Positions 18,077 to 31,918 are shown, numbered from the stretch's first letter. The stretch: DNA of 57,178 bases from Pseudomonadota bacterium (GCA_021841865.1 JAKCDM010000008.1:1-57178), one strand, 5' to 3'. Made by a program: numbers and translations. The notes: generated from the sequence alone by a model not told the origin.

Positions 18077-18592
18077 ATGCCAGTTCCTTCCGACGACTGC
18101 CCGCGCGATGCGCTGAGCGCGCTGATGGCCAAGGTCTGCGCGCGCGAGCGCCTGGCCACGGCCCTGCCGCGCCTGGCGCGCCCGCTGGTGTTCACCAACG
18201 GCGTGTTCGACATCCTGCACCGCGGCCATGTGACCTACCTGGCACGGGCCCGGGCGCTCGGCGCCAGCCTGCTGGTGGGGCTCAATTCCGACGCGTCGGT
18301 GCGCACGCTGGGCAAGGGCCCCGAGCGGCCGTTGAACCCGCAGGACGATCGCGCGCTGGTGCTGGCGGGGCTGCAAAGCGTCGACCTGGTGGTGCTGTTC
18401 GACGAAAGCACGCCGCTGGCGCTGCTCGAGCAGGTTCGCCCGGACGTCTACGTCAAGGGGGGCGACTACGACATGGAGCGCCTGCCCGAGGCCGCGCTGG
18501 TGCGCTCGTGGGGAGGGCGCGCGCAGGCGCTGGAATTCGTCGAGGGGCGCTCGACGACCACGTTGCTGCGGCGCATCCGCGAGATCGGCTGA
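18077..18592 (+). CDS. rfaE2: D-glycero-beta-D-manno-heptose 1-phosphate adenylyltransferase
   Basis: This 171-aa nucleotidyltransferase corresponds to the C-terminal half of HldE. It makes ADP-heptose from heptose 1-phosphate and ATP for the LPS inner core. The signature FTNGVFDILHRGHVTYL with its HxGH motif, YVKGGDYDMERLPE and the closing GRSTTTLLRRI are all present. The kinase half is missing, so the organism should encode a separate RfaE1. The ATG at 18077 begins just before the catalytic domain. Its stop faces the convergent rpoN stop 7 bp away. Confidence 0.93.
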   Translation: MPVPSDDCPRDALSALMAKVCARERLATALPRLARPLVFTNGVFDILHRGHVTYLARARALGASLLVGLNSDASVRTLGKGPERPLNPQDDRALVLAGLQSVDLVVLFDESTPLALLEQVRPDVYVKGGDYDMERLPEAALVRSWGGRAQALEFVEGRSTTTLLRRIREIG

Positions 18593-18599
18593 GCCTCGC

Positions 18600-20213
18600 T
18601 CAAACCACCTTGCGCTGCGCGGTGGGAGGAATGCGCAGCGCCTCGCGGTACTTGGCCACGGTGCGCCGGGCCACGCTGATGCCCTGCGCCGACAGGCGTT
18701 CGGCGATCTCCCCGTCGGACAGCGGCGACGCCGGGTTCTCCTGCTGCACCATGCCGCGGATCAGCGCGCGAACCGCGGTGCTGGACGCGTTGGCGCCGCT
18801 GTCGGTCGACAGGCCCGAGCCGAAGAAGTACTTGAGCTCGAAGGTGCCGTGCGGAGTGAGCAGATACTTCTGCGTGGTCACGCGCGAGATCGTCGACTCG
18901 TGCAGGCCGAGTTCGTCGGCGATCTCGCGCAGCACCAGCGGGCGCATTCCCAGCTCGCCGTCGGTGAAGAAGGCCTGCTGGCGCTCCACCACCGCCTGCG
19001 CCACGCGCTCGATGGTCTCGAAGCGCTGCTGCACGTTGCGCACGAACCAGCGCGCTTCCTGCAGCTGGCCGGACAGGCCGTTGCCGTCGCGCGCGCGCCG
19101 CAGCAGCTCGGCGTACAGCGAGTGGATGCGAAGGCGCGGCATGACCTCGGGGTTGAGCGCCGCACGCCAGCGCTTGCCCACGCGCTGCGCGATCACGTCG
19201 GGCACCACGCTGTGCGCAGCCTGCGCGGAAAACCTCGCGCCCGGGCGCGGGTCGAGCCGGGAGATGCATTGCTGCGCCGCCCGCAGCGCCGTCTCGTCGG
19301 ACTGCAGCGCGCGCCCCAGGCGCTTCCAGTCGCGCTTGGACAGCAGCTCCAGGTGCTGCGGGGTGCAAAGCGCCAGCGCCAGCTCGCGCGTGGCGTCGGC
19401 CGGCAGGCGCAGCAGTTGCAGCCGCATGCACTCGGCCAGGCTGGCGGCGCCGACGCCTGCCGGATCGAAGCTCTGCACCAGGCGCAGGCCCACGCGCAGC
19501 GCTTCGCCCAACGCCTGGCGCTCGTCGTCGGTGCTGTGCGGCGCCAGCTCCCCGGCCAGTTGCTCCGGATCCTCGGCCAGGTAGCCGTCGTCGTCCAGCG
19601 AGTCGATGATCGCCTCGGCCGCCACGCGGTCGTGCACGGACAGGCTGCGCCCGGCGAGCTGCGATCGCAGGTACGCGCGCAGGTCCTGCGCGACGTGGGC
19701 CAGTCCCAGCGGGTCGAATTCATCGTCGGCGTCGCCGCCGGACTGCCAGCTGCCGGCGCTGAGCTCGCCCCATTCGGCGCCTTCGCCGGGCTCGGCGGCC
19801 TGCGTGTTCTCGGCCGGGTCGGCGCTTTGCGCGCCGTTGCGCCAGTCCTCGGCGTCCAGGCGCAGTTCCGGGGCTTCCGCGGCCGCTTCGGCCGCGGGCG
19901 AATCGCTGCTCGCGGGGGCCGCCTCACCAGCGCGTTCCACGGCGTGTTCCACGGCCTGTGCCGTGAGCTCCGGCGCCTCGCCGGGCGCGGCCGCCTCGGA
20001 CGCGGCGCCCGCCTCGGCCGCTTCGCCTCCGCTGCCCGCCTCACCCGCTTCGCCCGGCTCGTCGTCAGGCTCCAGGAAGGGGTTGAGCTCGAGCATCTGC
20101 TCGACTTCCTGCTGCAGCTCCAGCGTGGACAGCTGCAGCAGGCGGATGGATTGCTGCAGCTGCGGCGTCAGCGCAAGGTGCTGCGACAACCTCAGGTTCA
20201 ACGACTGCTTCAT
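18600..20213 (-). CDS. rpoN: RNA polymerase sigma-54 factor RpoN
   Basis: RpoN directs RNA polymerase to -24/-12 promoters, including the amtB promoter in this window. The 537-aa protein has region I (LRLSQHLALTPQLQQSIRLLQLS), a long Glu/Ala-rich region II (about residues 52-165, larger and more alanine-rich than usual), the core-binding region, a helix-turn-helix and the RpoN box ARRTVAKYRE near the C-terminus. It starts 10 bp after lptB, in the conserved lptA-lptB-rpoN order. Activation requires AAA+ enhancer-binding proteins; the NtrX here lacks that domain. Confidence 0.97.
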   Translation of the reverse strand: MKQSLNLRLSQHLALTPQLQQSIRLLQLSTLELQQEVEQMLELNPFLEPDDEPGEAGEAGSGGEAAEAGAASEAAAPGEAPELTAQAVEHAVERAGEAAPASSDSPAAEAAAEAPELRLDAEDWRNGAQSADPAENTQAAEPGEGAEWGELSAGSWQSGGDADDEFDPLGLAHVAQDLRAYLRSQLAGRSLSVHDRVAAEAIIDSLDDDGYLAEDPEQLAGELAPHSTDDERQALGEALRVGLRLVQSFDPAGVGAASLAECMRLQLLRLPADATRELALALCTPQHLELLSKRDWKRLGRALQSDETALRAAQQCISRLDPRPGARFSAQAAHSVVPDVIAQRVGKRWRAALNPEVMPRLRIHSLYAELLRRARDGNGLSGQLQEARWFVRNVQQRFETIERVAQAVVERQQAFFTDGELGMRPLVLREIADELGLHESTISRVTTQKYLLTPHGTFELKYFFGSGLSTDSGANASSTAVRALIRGMVQQENPASPLSDGEIAERLSAQGISVARRTVAKYREALRIPPTAQRKVV

Positions 20214-20223
20214 CACCGCGAAT

Positions 20224-21002
<779 letters not shown>

Positions 21003-21006
<4 letters not shown>

Positions 21007-21641
21007 TTGCGCGGCTCCAGCCCCGGCGAGCTGCGCAGAGACGGTGTGCTCGCTGCCGCGGCCCTGGGCGCCGCCGCCGGCGAGGCGGCCCGCGGCGACA
21101 GCATGACCCGCACCCGCCCCTGGGGATTGCCCGGCGTCGCGCCGGCCTTGCCGGCCTGCACGTTGAACACGTCGGTGAGATCGTTGTAGGTGATCACGGC
21201 ACCCTGCGCCCGGTCGCTGAGGTGGCCGTCCAGCGAGCGTTCCAGCAAGGCCTGCCCGGTCAGCGTGACGATATCGGTGCGCCCGTCGTAATGCAGCGTG
21301 AGCGCGCTGCCGTGCACCGTCGGCACCGGTTGGCCGGGAGCGGCATCGAGCGTCTGGTCGAAGGTCGCCGGCTGGCTCGCGCTGCCGTACGCGGTGGCTT
21401 CGTCGTAGCCGTCGGCATGCTGGCGCACTCGTACCCGCTGCGCGTGCAGCACCAGCGAGCCCTTGGTCATGACCACGCCGCCGGTGAACACCGTGGCCTG
21501 CGCGATGTCGTCGTAGTGCATCGCGCCGGCCACCACGTTGAGCGGCTGCTTGCGGTCGGATTGCAGCGCCTGCGCCAACGGCGCGCCGAGCAGCAAGGCC
21601 AGCAGCAGCGCCGCGCCCCGCAGCGCCAGCGCGAACTTCAT
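21003..21641 (-). CDS. lptA: LPS transport periplasmic protein LptA
   Basis: LptA forms the periplasmic bridge carrying LPS to the outer membrane. The product (212 aa from 21641) has a Sec signal ending in AQA and the OstA-like beta-jellyroll pattern ([27 protein letters not shown], then [18 protein letters not shown]). The C-terminus is Ala/Pro-rich and probably disordered. A promoter with -10 at 21670-21675 puts the start of transcription near 21663. That would make the upstream ATG at 21662 leaderless, so the ATG at 21641 was chosen. It is translationally coupled to lptB. Confidence 0.92.
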
Positions 21642-21669
21642 CGGCACGAAGTTTGCTTTCATGGCGTGC

Positions 21670-21697
21670 ATTGTAGGCACGCAAGCGGGTTGTCCAA
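21670..21697 (-). promoter_or_regulatory. sigma-70 promoter of lptA-lptB-rpoN
   Basis: On the minus strand TTGGAC (21692-21697), a 16-bp spacer and TACAAT (21670-21675) give a near-consensus promoter 29 bp before the chosen lptA start. The -35 lies inside the tail of the dsbA terminator. Confidence 0.65.
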
Positions 21698-21723
21698 CAA
21701 GAAAGCCCGCCTGGGGCGGGCTT
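21692..21723 (-). terminator. Rho-independent terminator of dsbA
   Basis: AAGCCCGCC and GGCGGGCTT form a 9-bp perfect stem with a 3-nt loop (21703-21723), followed on the minus strand by TTTCTTGTT. It lies 40 bp after the dsbA stop and separates the argS-SPOR-dsbA group from lptA. Confidence 0.85.
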
Positions 21724-21762
21724 GGCTGTCGCAAGCTTGGCGCGAAGCTCCCTCCGAGCCGG

Positions 21763-22413
21763 TCAATGCTTCATGCTGGCGCGCACCTTGGCGATCATCG
21801 AGTCGACTCCCTGCAGCACCTGCGGGTTGCTCGGCGTCTCGGGCATCGACGCCGAAAGCAGGTAGGTCCCCTGCACGGCCAGCGTGGGCACGCCGCTGAT
21901 CTGGTAGTCGTTGACCATCTGCGTGGCGCGCTTGGCATCCATCTGCACGCCGAAGGAGTTGAACGCGGCGAGGAAGGTCTTGCGCGGCACTCCGTGCGAC
22001 TGCAGCCAGTTGGCCATCTGCTCGGAGGTCATCAGCGTGATGTGCTGCTGGTGGATCGCGTCGAAGATGGCTCCCTGCAGCTGCTGCACCTTGCCCAGCG
22101 CCTTGAGCGCGTAGTAGAGCTTTTGCTGCGCCACGAACTGGGGAGCGAAGGCCACCGGCACGCGCTCGATCACCACGTCCGACGGCTGCTTCCTGGCCCA
22201 CGCCTCGAACAGCGGCTCCATCGCCGCGCAATGCGGGCAGTTGTACCAGAAGAACTCGGTGACCACGATCTTGCCCTGCGGGCTGACCGGTTGCGGCACC
22301 GCCAGGCGCTGATAGCCCTGGCCCTCGGTCAGCGTGACGGGAGCGGCGTGCGCACCGATCTGAACACCCAGCAGCGCCACGGCGGCGAGACGAATCAACC
22401 AGCGAATCATCAT
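21763..22413 (-). CDS. dsbA: thiol:disulfide interchange protein DsbA
   Basis: DsbA introduces disulfide bonds into periplasmic proteins. The 216-aa precursor has a signal peptide (about residues 1-24, ending AHA), the active site Cys59-Pro-His-Cys62 in FFWYNCPHC, and the cis-proline loop ISGVPTLAV. The first ATG of an ATG-ATG pair at 22413 follows an AAGGA ribosome binding site. It follows argS and the SPOR gene, a common betaproteobacterial order, and ends at a strong terminator. Confidence 0.95.
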   Translation of the reverse strand: MMIRWLIRLAAVALLGVQIGAHAAPVTLTEGQGYQRLAVPQPVSPQGKIVVTEFFWYNCPHCAAMEPLFEAWARKQPSDVVIERVPVAFAPQFVAQQKLYYALKALGKVQQLQGAIFDAIHQQHITLMTSEQMANWLQSHGVPRKTFLAAFNSFGVQMDAKRATQMVNDYQISGVPTLAVQGTYLLSASMPETPSNPQVLQGVDSMIAKVRASMKH

Positions 22414-22510
22414 GCTTCCTTTCCATCCGTATGGGTCATGAACGTTCGACAGCGAGCTGAGGTCGACCTCGGTTACCGCCGCTCGCATCAGAAACTCGCG
22501 GATACCCGGG

Positions 22511-23176
22511 TCAGGGCGCCACGCGCACCACCGCCGACCCGATTCCATTCTGGCTCAGGGTCTTCTGGGCCTGGTCGGCCTGTTGGGCAGTCGGGTAGGG
22601 GCCCACGCGCACGCGCCACAACGTGCGTCCGCCGACGGCGCGTTCGTCGAGATGGGCCTCCAGTCCGGTCAGCGCCACCTTGGCGCGCTGGGATTCCGCG
22701 TCGGCGCGCTGGCTGTAGGCGCCGATCTGCACGATGTATTGCACTCCCGGAACCCCCGGCGCCGCCGCGCTGGCGCTGGCCGCCGCGGATGTGCTCGGCA
22801 GCGAAGGCGCCGGCCCGCCCCCGGTGGCGCCCTGCGCGCCGAGGATGCCCTTGGCCGGCACGGCCAGCGACTCGATCGCGCGCGGCGTCAGCGGTGCGCT
22901 GGCGACATGCCCCGGCTGCTCGCCGCCGGCCACGGCCGCCGGCGGCGCCGCCGTGCCGCTGAGCCCGGCGTTGGGTTTCCAGTTGGGCGCATCGGACGCC
23001 GCGCTCGCCGGGCGCTGCTGGTAGCGGTTCATGAAGGGCAGCGATGCCCGGTTCATGTAGACGGCCGCCGCCAGGGCGACGGCCAGCCCGAGAACCAGGC
23101 CGATGATCACGCCGAGCAGCGTGCCGCCGCGTTGCGTGTTGGCCTGGGGGCGGGGAGTGCGGGAGGAACGTGGCAT
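22511..23176 (-). CDS. SPOR-domain membrane protein (FtsN-like)
   Basis: This 221-aa protein has a short cytoplasmic start, one transmembrane helix (about residues 19-40, LLGVIIGLVLGLAVALAAA), a Pro/Ala-rich periplasmic linker, and a C-terminal SPOR domain at about 147-221 (YIVQIGAYSQRADAESQRAKV, then LWRVRVGPYPTAQQADQA). SPOR domains bind denuded septal peptidoglycan, so a divisome or septal role is likely. The layout resembles FtsN, but identity as FtsN is not proven. It lies between argS and dsbA. Confidence 0.9.
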   Translation of the reverse strand: MPRSSRTPRPQANTQRGGTLLGVIIGLVLGLAVALAAAVYMNRASLPFMNRYQQRPASAASDAPNWKPNAGLSGTAAPPAAVAGGEQPGHVASAPLTPRAIESLAVPAKGILGAQGATGGGPAPSLPSTSAAASASAAAPGVPGVQYIVQIGAYSQRADAESQRAKVALTGLEAHLDERAVGGRTLWRVRVGPYPTAQQADQAQKTLSQNGIGSAVVRVAP

Positions 23177-23235
23177 GGTGGGTCTGGAAAGTGCTTGGGG
23201 GCGCGGGTCCGCGGCTGCGCGTTGCCGCGCCCTGC

Positions 23236-24990
23236 TCACATGCGCTGCGGGCTGCTGACTCCCAGCACGCAAAGGGCATTGTGCAACACCTGGCGCGCCG
23301 CCAGCAGCAGTGCCAGGCGCGCGTGCTTGAGCGCCTGGTCGTCGACCAGCACCCGCTCGGCGTTGTAGTAGCCGTGCACGCTCGCCGCCAGCTGGCGCAG
23401 GTAGAAGGCGACGTCGTGCGGGCTGAGGTCGGCGGCCGCCTGGCGCAGCATATCGGGGTATTGCGCCAGCAACATGATCAGTTCCAGCTCGCGCGGATGG
23501 GTCAGCGCGGAGAGGTCGCAGCCGACGAGCTGGTCGACGCGACCGCCGTCGCGCTCGGCCCACTGCGCCAGCACCGAGCAGATGCGCGCATGCGCGTACT
23601 GCACGTAATACACGGGGTTGTCGTCGCTTTGCGCCAGCGCCAGATCCACGTCGAACACGAATTCGGTGTCGGCCTTTCGCGAGACCAGGAAAAAGCGCAC
23701 CGCGTCGCGTCCGCGGCGCAGCGCCTGCTCGCGTGCCGGCTCGTCGAGATCGTCGCGCACGCCGCCCGACCACTCGATCAGGTCGCGCAGCGTGACATAG
23801 CTGCCAGCGCGCTTGGAGATCTTCACTTCCTGGCCGCCGCGCATCACGGTGACCATCTTGTGCAGCACGTATTGCGGGTAGCCCTCGGGGATGGCCGGGT
23901 CCGCGCCGCGCAGCCCTGCGCGCACGCGGGCGATGGTTCCGTGGTGGTCCGAGCCCTGGATGTTGATGGCGTGATGGAAGCCCCGTTCCCATTTGGCCAG
24001 GTGGTAGGCGACGTCGGGCACGAAGTAGGTGTAGCTGCCGTCGGACTTGCGCATCACGCGGTCCTTGTCGTCGCCGAACCCGGTGGTGCGCAGCCACAGG
24101 GCGCCGTCCGCCTCGTAGGTGTGGCCGGCCGTGACCAGCGCGTGCACCGCCTCCTGCACGCGGCCGTCGCTGTACAGGCTGGATTCGAGGTAGTAGTTGT
24201 CGAAGGCGATGCCGAAGGCCTTCAGGTCGATGTCTTGTTCGCGCCGCAGGTAGGCCACCGCGAAGGCGCGGATGGCCTCCAGGTCGTCGGCGTCGCCGGC
24301 GCCCCGCACGGCCTGCCCGTCGGCTGCCCGCACGCTCGCCCGCGCCAGGTATTCGCGCGCGATGTCGGCGATGTAGTCGCCGTTGTAGGCGGCCTCCGGC
24401 CAGCCGGGCCGGCCCGGCGCCAGCCCGCGCGCGCGCGCCTGCACCGAAATGGCCAGGTTGGCGATCTGCACCCCGGCGTCGTTGTAGTAGAACTCGCGGG
24501 TCACGCTCCAGCCCTGCGTGGCCATGAGCTCGGCGAGCGTGTCCCCGAGCGCGCCCTGGCGCCCATGGCCCACGTGCAGAGGGCCGGTCGGGTTGGCGGA
24601 GACGAATTCGATCAGCACGCGCCGCTTCGGGTCGGTGGCCTCGCGGCCATAGGCGTCGCCGTCGGCGATGACCCGATGCACCACGCCGTGCTTGATGGCC
24701 GGCGCCAGCGTGAAGTTGATGAACCCCGGACCCGCCAGCTCGGCCGCCTGCAGCCCGGCGGCGAGCTCGGCGTCGCGCTGCACGGCGTCCAGCAGCGCCT
24801 GCCCGATCTCGCGCGGCGCGCGCCCGACCCGCTTGGCCAGCTGCAGCGCCAGCGTGCAGGAGAAATCGCCGTGTCCGGTGGCCTTCGGGCGTTCGAGCAG
24901 CGTGGCGGCGCCGAGGGCCTGGCCCTGCGGCAGGAGTTGCGCGGCGGCCGTGGCCAGCGTGTCGTTCAGCCTGAGGAGGTATTCGCGCAT
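23236..24990 (-). CDS. argS: arginyl-tRNA synthetase
   Basis: ArgS charges tRNA-Arg. The 584-aa class I synthetase has the N-terminal additional domain, the HIGH-type signature [15 protein letters not shown], the KMSKS-equivalent KISKRAG and the C-terminal DALR anticodon-binding domain ([19 protein letters not shown] onwards). The length fits the family. It starts the argS-SPOR-dsbA group on the minus strand and is divergent from the PsiF-like gene. Confidence 0.96.
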   Translation of the reverse strand: MREYLLRLNDTLATAAAQLLPQGQALGAATLLERPKATGHGDFSCTLALQLAKRVGRAPREIGQALLDAVQRDAELAAGLQAAELAGPGFINFTLAPAIKHGVVHRVIADGDAYGREATDPKRRVLIEFVSANPTGPLHVGHGRQGALGDTLAELMATQGWSVTREFYYNDAGVQIANLAISVQARARGLAPGRPGWPEAAYNGDYIADIAREYLARASVRAADGQAVRGAGDADDLEAIRAFAVAYLRREQDIDLKAFGIAFDNYYLESSLYSDGRVQEAVHALVTAGHTYEADGALWLRTTGFGDDKDRVMRKSDGSYTYFVPDVAYHLAKWERGFHHAINIQGSDHHGTIARVRAGLRGADPAIPEGYPQYVLHKMVTVMRGGQEVKISKRAGSYVTLRDLIEWSGGVRDDLDEPAREQALRRGRDAVRFFLVSRKADTEFVFDVDLALAQSDDNPVYYVQYAHARICSVLAQWAERDGGRVDQLVGCDLSALTHPRELELIMLLAQYPDMLRQAAADLSPHDVAFYLRQLAASVHGYYNAERVLVDDQALKHARLALLLAARQVLHNALCVLGVSSPQRM

Positions 24991-25160
24991 GATGGGGGTG
25001 GGAATTCGGGCAATGGCGCGCCAGGCGCGTGCCGCAGCTCACCGCGGCCGGCAAGGGCAAAGCGACCCATTCTAAGATGGCCCCATGATGTGGCGAGCGC
25101 GTGCCGCGGCGCACACGGCACGCGTCGCGAGCTGGAGCCTGCCCGATGGAGACGACACCT

Positions 25161-25481
25161 ATGCATGCGCGGCGCGGGCGCCGCGCGGCCTGGATGCTGG
25201 GCACCTGGCTGGCGTTGCTGGCCGGCTCGCCTGCGTGGCCCGCCGACTACCCGGTGCGCCCGCGTCCGCAATGCCCGTACCCGCCCGACGCGGACCCGCG
25301 CAAGGGGCCGCGTGGTCCCGCCTGCCTGGGCCCCGCGTACGGGGCGCGGCCTGCGCCGCGGCGACACGCCGGGCGCCAGCAATGGCGCATGCGCTTTTGC
25401 CAGTCGCAGGCGCGGCAGCAGGCGCTGGCCGGAGCGCAGCGCGCGGAGTTCCTGCGCCACTGCCTGCATCGCGGGCGCTGA
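25161..25481 (+). CDS. small exported PsiF-repeat-like protein
   Basis: This 106-aa protein is predicted to be secreted: a basic start (MHARRGRRAAW), a hydrophobic stretch and a cleavage-like PAWPA, then a Pro/Arg-rich segment. The last 27 residues (RMRFCQSQARQQALAGAQRA and following EFLRHCL) match the PsiF repeat pattern, with a Cys pair spaced as in that family. PsiF is a phosphate-starvation-linked protein of unknown activity. The start at 25161 follows a GGAG; an upstream in-frame ATG at 25146 is possible. It is convergent with rlpA. Confidence 0.65.
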   Translation: MHARRGRRAAWMLGTWLALLAGSPAWPADYPVRPRPQCPYPPDADPRKGPRGPACLGPAYGARPAPRRHAGRQQWRMRFCQSQARQQALAGAQRAEFLRHCLHRGR

Positions 25482-25506
25482 CGCGCGCGGGGTGCCGCGC
25501 GCGGCC

Positions 25507-26667
25507 TCACTGCTGCACCAGCGTGTAGTCGCGCAGCCCGATGCGCGCCAGCTTGCGGGCCAGGCCGGGCTGCCCGTCATCGGCACCGAGGGGACCGATC
25601 TGCACCTTGTACCAGGTGCGCCCGTGCACGTATCCCGGCACCACCTCCACCGGGCCGATCCCGGCGCGCCGCAGGCGATCGGCCTCGAGTTGCGCATTGC
25701 CTTCGATGGTGAAGGCGCCCGTCTGCGCATAGGTCTGCAGCGCTCCCGCCGGCACCGGAGCCTGCGCCACGGACTGCTGCGGCACGGCGCCAGTCGGCGC
25801 GGGGCTGGAGGCCGCCGGCGCGGCCGACGAGGTGGGCGAGGTGGGCGAGGTGGGCGAGGCGTCGGCGAGCAAGGCGCCCACGGCGTCGTCGGCCGGGGCT
25901 TCCGACCCCGACGCGCCCGCCGCGGGCGTCGGCGCGGCGCCCAGTGGCGGCAGGCTCGTGACCTGCATCGCCCGCGCCGTCATCAAGGGTTGCGACGCGA
26001 CCGGCTCGGGGGGGAAGTTGGTCTGCGCGGGCGCCACGCCCGGTGACGGAACCGCCGCCGCCGGGGCCGGCGGAGCTGCGCCCGGTGGTGGAGCGTCCTG
26101 CACGCGGCCGTGCGCCAGCGCCACGATGCGTACCGGGGCCGTGCCGGTCGCGGTGACCCCCAGCGCCTTGGCGGCGCCGTAGGAGAGGTCCATGACCCGG
26201 CTGTCGACGAAGGGGCCGCGGTCGTTGACCAGCACCAGCGCGCTGCGCCCGTTGCGCAGGTTCGTCACCTCCACGCAGGTGGGCAGCGGCAGCACGCGGC
26301 TGGCGGCGGTGAAGGCTCGAGGGTTGAAGTACGTGCCCATCGACGTGGTCTTGCCGGACTCCCAGCCGTACCACGATGCGGTTCCATCGACTTCGTAGCC
26401 GGCGGCGCTGCGCAGCGGCGCATAGCTGTGCCCGAGCACGCTGTAGTCGCGGTTGTACGCGGCGCGCGGGTTGGGGCGCGGCGCGTAGCAGCCGGTGGAC
26501 GCGTTGACGGGGGCCTGCATCGACACCTCGCCCAGGCGCGGCGCGCTGGCGCAACCGGCCAGCAACAGCGCTGCCGCCAGCGCCGTCGCGGCGCCGGCAG
26601 GCGCGTGCCCGCTGCGGCGGCTGGCGGCAGCGCGGCAGGCGTTGGGGGCGCGTGCGGGCGTGGGCAT
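25507..26667 (-). CDS. rlpA: RlpA-like septal lipoprotein with altered active site
   Basis: RlpA proteins are outer-membrane lipoproteins; the Pseudomonas enzyme is a lytic transglycosylase acting on septal glycan strands. This 386-aa member has a lipobox LLAGC (Cys39), the double-psi barrel (GTASWYG at 95-101, NDRGPF at 148-153), an Ala/Pro-rich linker and a C-terminal SPOR domain (about 310-386). By spacing, the three catalytic positions described for P. aeruginosa RlpA (Glu, His, Asp) fall on Thr112, Ser123 and Asp149, so two of three are replaced. It may bind peptidoglycan without cutting it. A separate active RlpA may exist elsewhere. Confidence 0.88.
   Translation of the reverse strand: MPTPARAPNACRAAASRRSGHAPAGAATALAAALLLAGCASAPRLGEVSMQAPVNASTGCYAPRPNPRAAYNRDYSVLGHSYAPLRSAAGYEVDGTASWYGWESGKTTSMGTYFNPRAFTAASRVLPLPTCVEVTNLRNGRSALVLVNDRGPFVDSRVMDLSYGAAKALGVTATGTAPVRIVALAHGRVQDAPPPGAAPPAPAAAVPSPGVAPAQTNFPPEPVASQPLMTARAMQVTSLPPLGAAPTPAAGASGSEAPADDAVGALLADASPTSPTSPTSSAAPAASSPAPTGAVPQQSVAQAPVPAGALQTYAQTGAFTIEGNAQLEADRLRRAGIGPVEVVPGYVHGRTWYKVQIGPLGADDGQPGLARKLARIGLRDYTLVQQ
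25831..25857. repeat. three perfect 9-bp tandem repeats in rlpA linker
   Basis: GGTGGGCGA occurs three times head to tail, encoding a Ser-Pro-Thr repeat in the RlpA linker. The unit is a multiple of three, so copy-number change would keep the frame. Confidence 0.8.
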
Positions 26668-26755
26668 CGGCGGGTTGCGGCTGATGCCCCGATGCTACAC
26701 AGGTCGTGCCCAGGGGCCCAATAGCGCAGCGGTCACGGCCCCACGCCGCACAGAC

Positions 26756-26805
26756 AAAAAAGCCACGCTCCTGGGGACCCGGCGCCATGGTCGGCGCCTG
26801 TGGTG
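26756..26805 (-). terminator. terminator of the atp operon
   Basis: Just after the atpC stop the minus strand holds a GGCGCC-GACCAT-GGCGCC hairpin and, after a further GC-rich segment, a run of six T (26756-26761). The distance between hairpin and T-run is longer than ideal, so the exact fold is uncertain. Confidence 0.55.
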
Positions 26806-26809
26806 CCGA

Positions 26810-27238
26810 TCAGTGCACGCGGCCGCGCAGGCGACGAATCGCCGCGAGCTGGGCGGCCAGCATGGCCAGTTCGCCCTCGACCACCGCGATGTCCTGGCTT
26901 TCCTTGGCGTGCGCGCGATTTTCCTGCGCCGCCTTCAGGGCTTCCTGGGCCTTGGCTTCGTCGAGGTCCTTGCCACGGATGGCCGTGTCGGCCAGCACCG
27001 TGACATGGTGGGGCTGCACCTCGAGCACGCCGCCGGCGACGAACACGAAATCTTCTTCCGTGCTGGCGCCGTCAGGGCGTTCGATGCGCACCGCGCCCGG
27101 CTTGATGCGGGTGATCAGCGGCGTGTGCCCGGCCAGGATGCCGAGTTCGCCGGACTCTCCCGGAAGCGCGACGAAGCGCGCCTGCCCGGAATAGATCAGC
27201 TCTTCGGCGCTGACCACATCGATTTGAAAGGTTTTCAT
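26810..27238 (-). CDS. atpC: ATP synthase F1 epsilon subunit
   Basis: The epsilon subunit is part of the F1 central stalk and inhibits ATP hydrolysis. The 142-aa product has the N-terminal beta-sandwich ([34 protein letters not shown]) and a C-terminal helical hairpin. It is the last gene of atpIBEFHAGDC and is followed by a terminator. The ATG at 27238 (MKTFQIDVV) is standard. Confidence 0.96.
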   Translation of the reverse strand: MKTFQIDVVSAEELIYSGQARFVALPGESGELGILAGHTPLITRIKPGAVRIERPDGASTEEDFVFVAGGVLEVQPHHVTVLADTAIRGKDLDEAKAQEALKAAQENRAHAKESQDIAVVEGELAMLAAQLAAIRRLRGRVH

Positions 27239-27296
27239 GAGCACTCCGCGAAGGCAGGGGGCGGGCCGCCGCACGCGGCGGCCCGGGGGAGCCTGC

Positions 27297-29646
<2,350 letters not shown>

Positions 29647-29781
29647 TCGGGCTCTCCAGTCCGTTCGCTCACGTGTGCGTCGCTTCCGAGGCGGCGACCC
29701 GAATCGACGCAGGGCCGCTCCAGGTCGATTCGACCCCCTCGGGGGGCAGGCCGGGCTCGCCCGGCCGCCGGCGGCGCATCA

Positions 29782-31323
<1,542 letters not shown>

Positions 31324-31358
31324 GGGGAGCCTCGGGATACGTAGGCGTTAATGGGGGC

Positions 31359-31904
31359 TCAAGCGGTGAGCGCGTGGCGCATGGTCTCCAGCCGGGCGCG
31401 TACCGAGGTGTCCAGCACCTCGTCGCCGACGGCCACGCGCACGCCCCCGATCAGCCCGGGATCGACCTCGACGCGCGCATACAGCTTGCGCCCGAAGCGC
31501 TTCTCGAGCGCCGGCACAAGCGCGCCCAACTGCGCGTCGTCCATCGGGAACGCGCTGGTGATGAGCACCTCGGCGCGTTGCTCGGCGTCGTCCTTGAGGC
31601 GGTGGAACTGCTCGGCGATCGCCGGCAGCGCCGCCAGACGGTGGTTCTCGAGCACCACGCGCAGCAGGTTGCGGACCGCGGGCCCCGGCTGGCCCGGCAG
31701 CGCCGACAGCATCAGCTCGCCGAGCTTGTCGCTGTCCAGGCGCGGGTCACCGACGAGTTGGCGCACCCCGGGGTCGCGCGCGACCGTCGCCAGGCCGTCC
31801 AGCGCCTGGGCGACGTCGGCCAGCGACTCGGGAGCGGCCGCGGCCTGCACGGCTTCGAACATCGCTTCGGCATAGGGCCGGGCGACGGTGGCGAGTTCAG
31901 CCAT
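31359..31904 (-). CDS. atpH: ATP synthase F1 delta subunit
   Basis: Delta joins F1 to the peripheral b-subunit stalk. The 181-aa protein begins MAELATVARPYAEAMFE and carries the family's C-terminal block (DPGLIGGVRVAVGDEVLDTSVRARLE). The gene starts 14 bp after atpF in the standard order. Confidence 0.96.
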   Translation of the reverse strand: MAELATVARPYAEAMFEAVQAAAAPESLADVAQALDGLATVARDPGVRQLVGDPRLDSDKLGELMLSALPGQPGPAVRNLLRVVLENHRLAALPAIAEQFHRLKDDAEQRAEVLITSAFPMDDAQLGALVPALEKRFGRKLYARVEVDPGLIGGVRVAVGDEVLDTSVRARLETMRHALTA

Positions 31905-31918
31905 CGCTTGTTCTCCGT

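Noticed and set aside
22511..25204. Single 897-codon frame spanning the SPOR gene and argS
   Set aside because: argS is read in a different frame over most of this length and matches the synthetase family fully; only the last 221 codons (the SPOR protein) are real in this frame.
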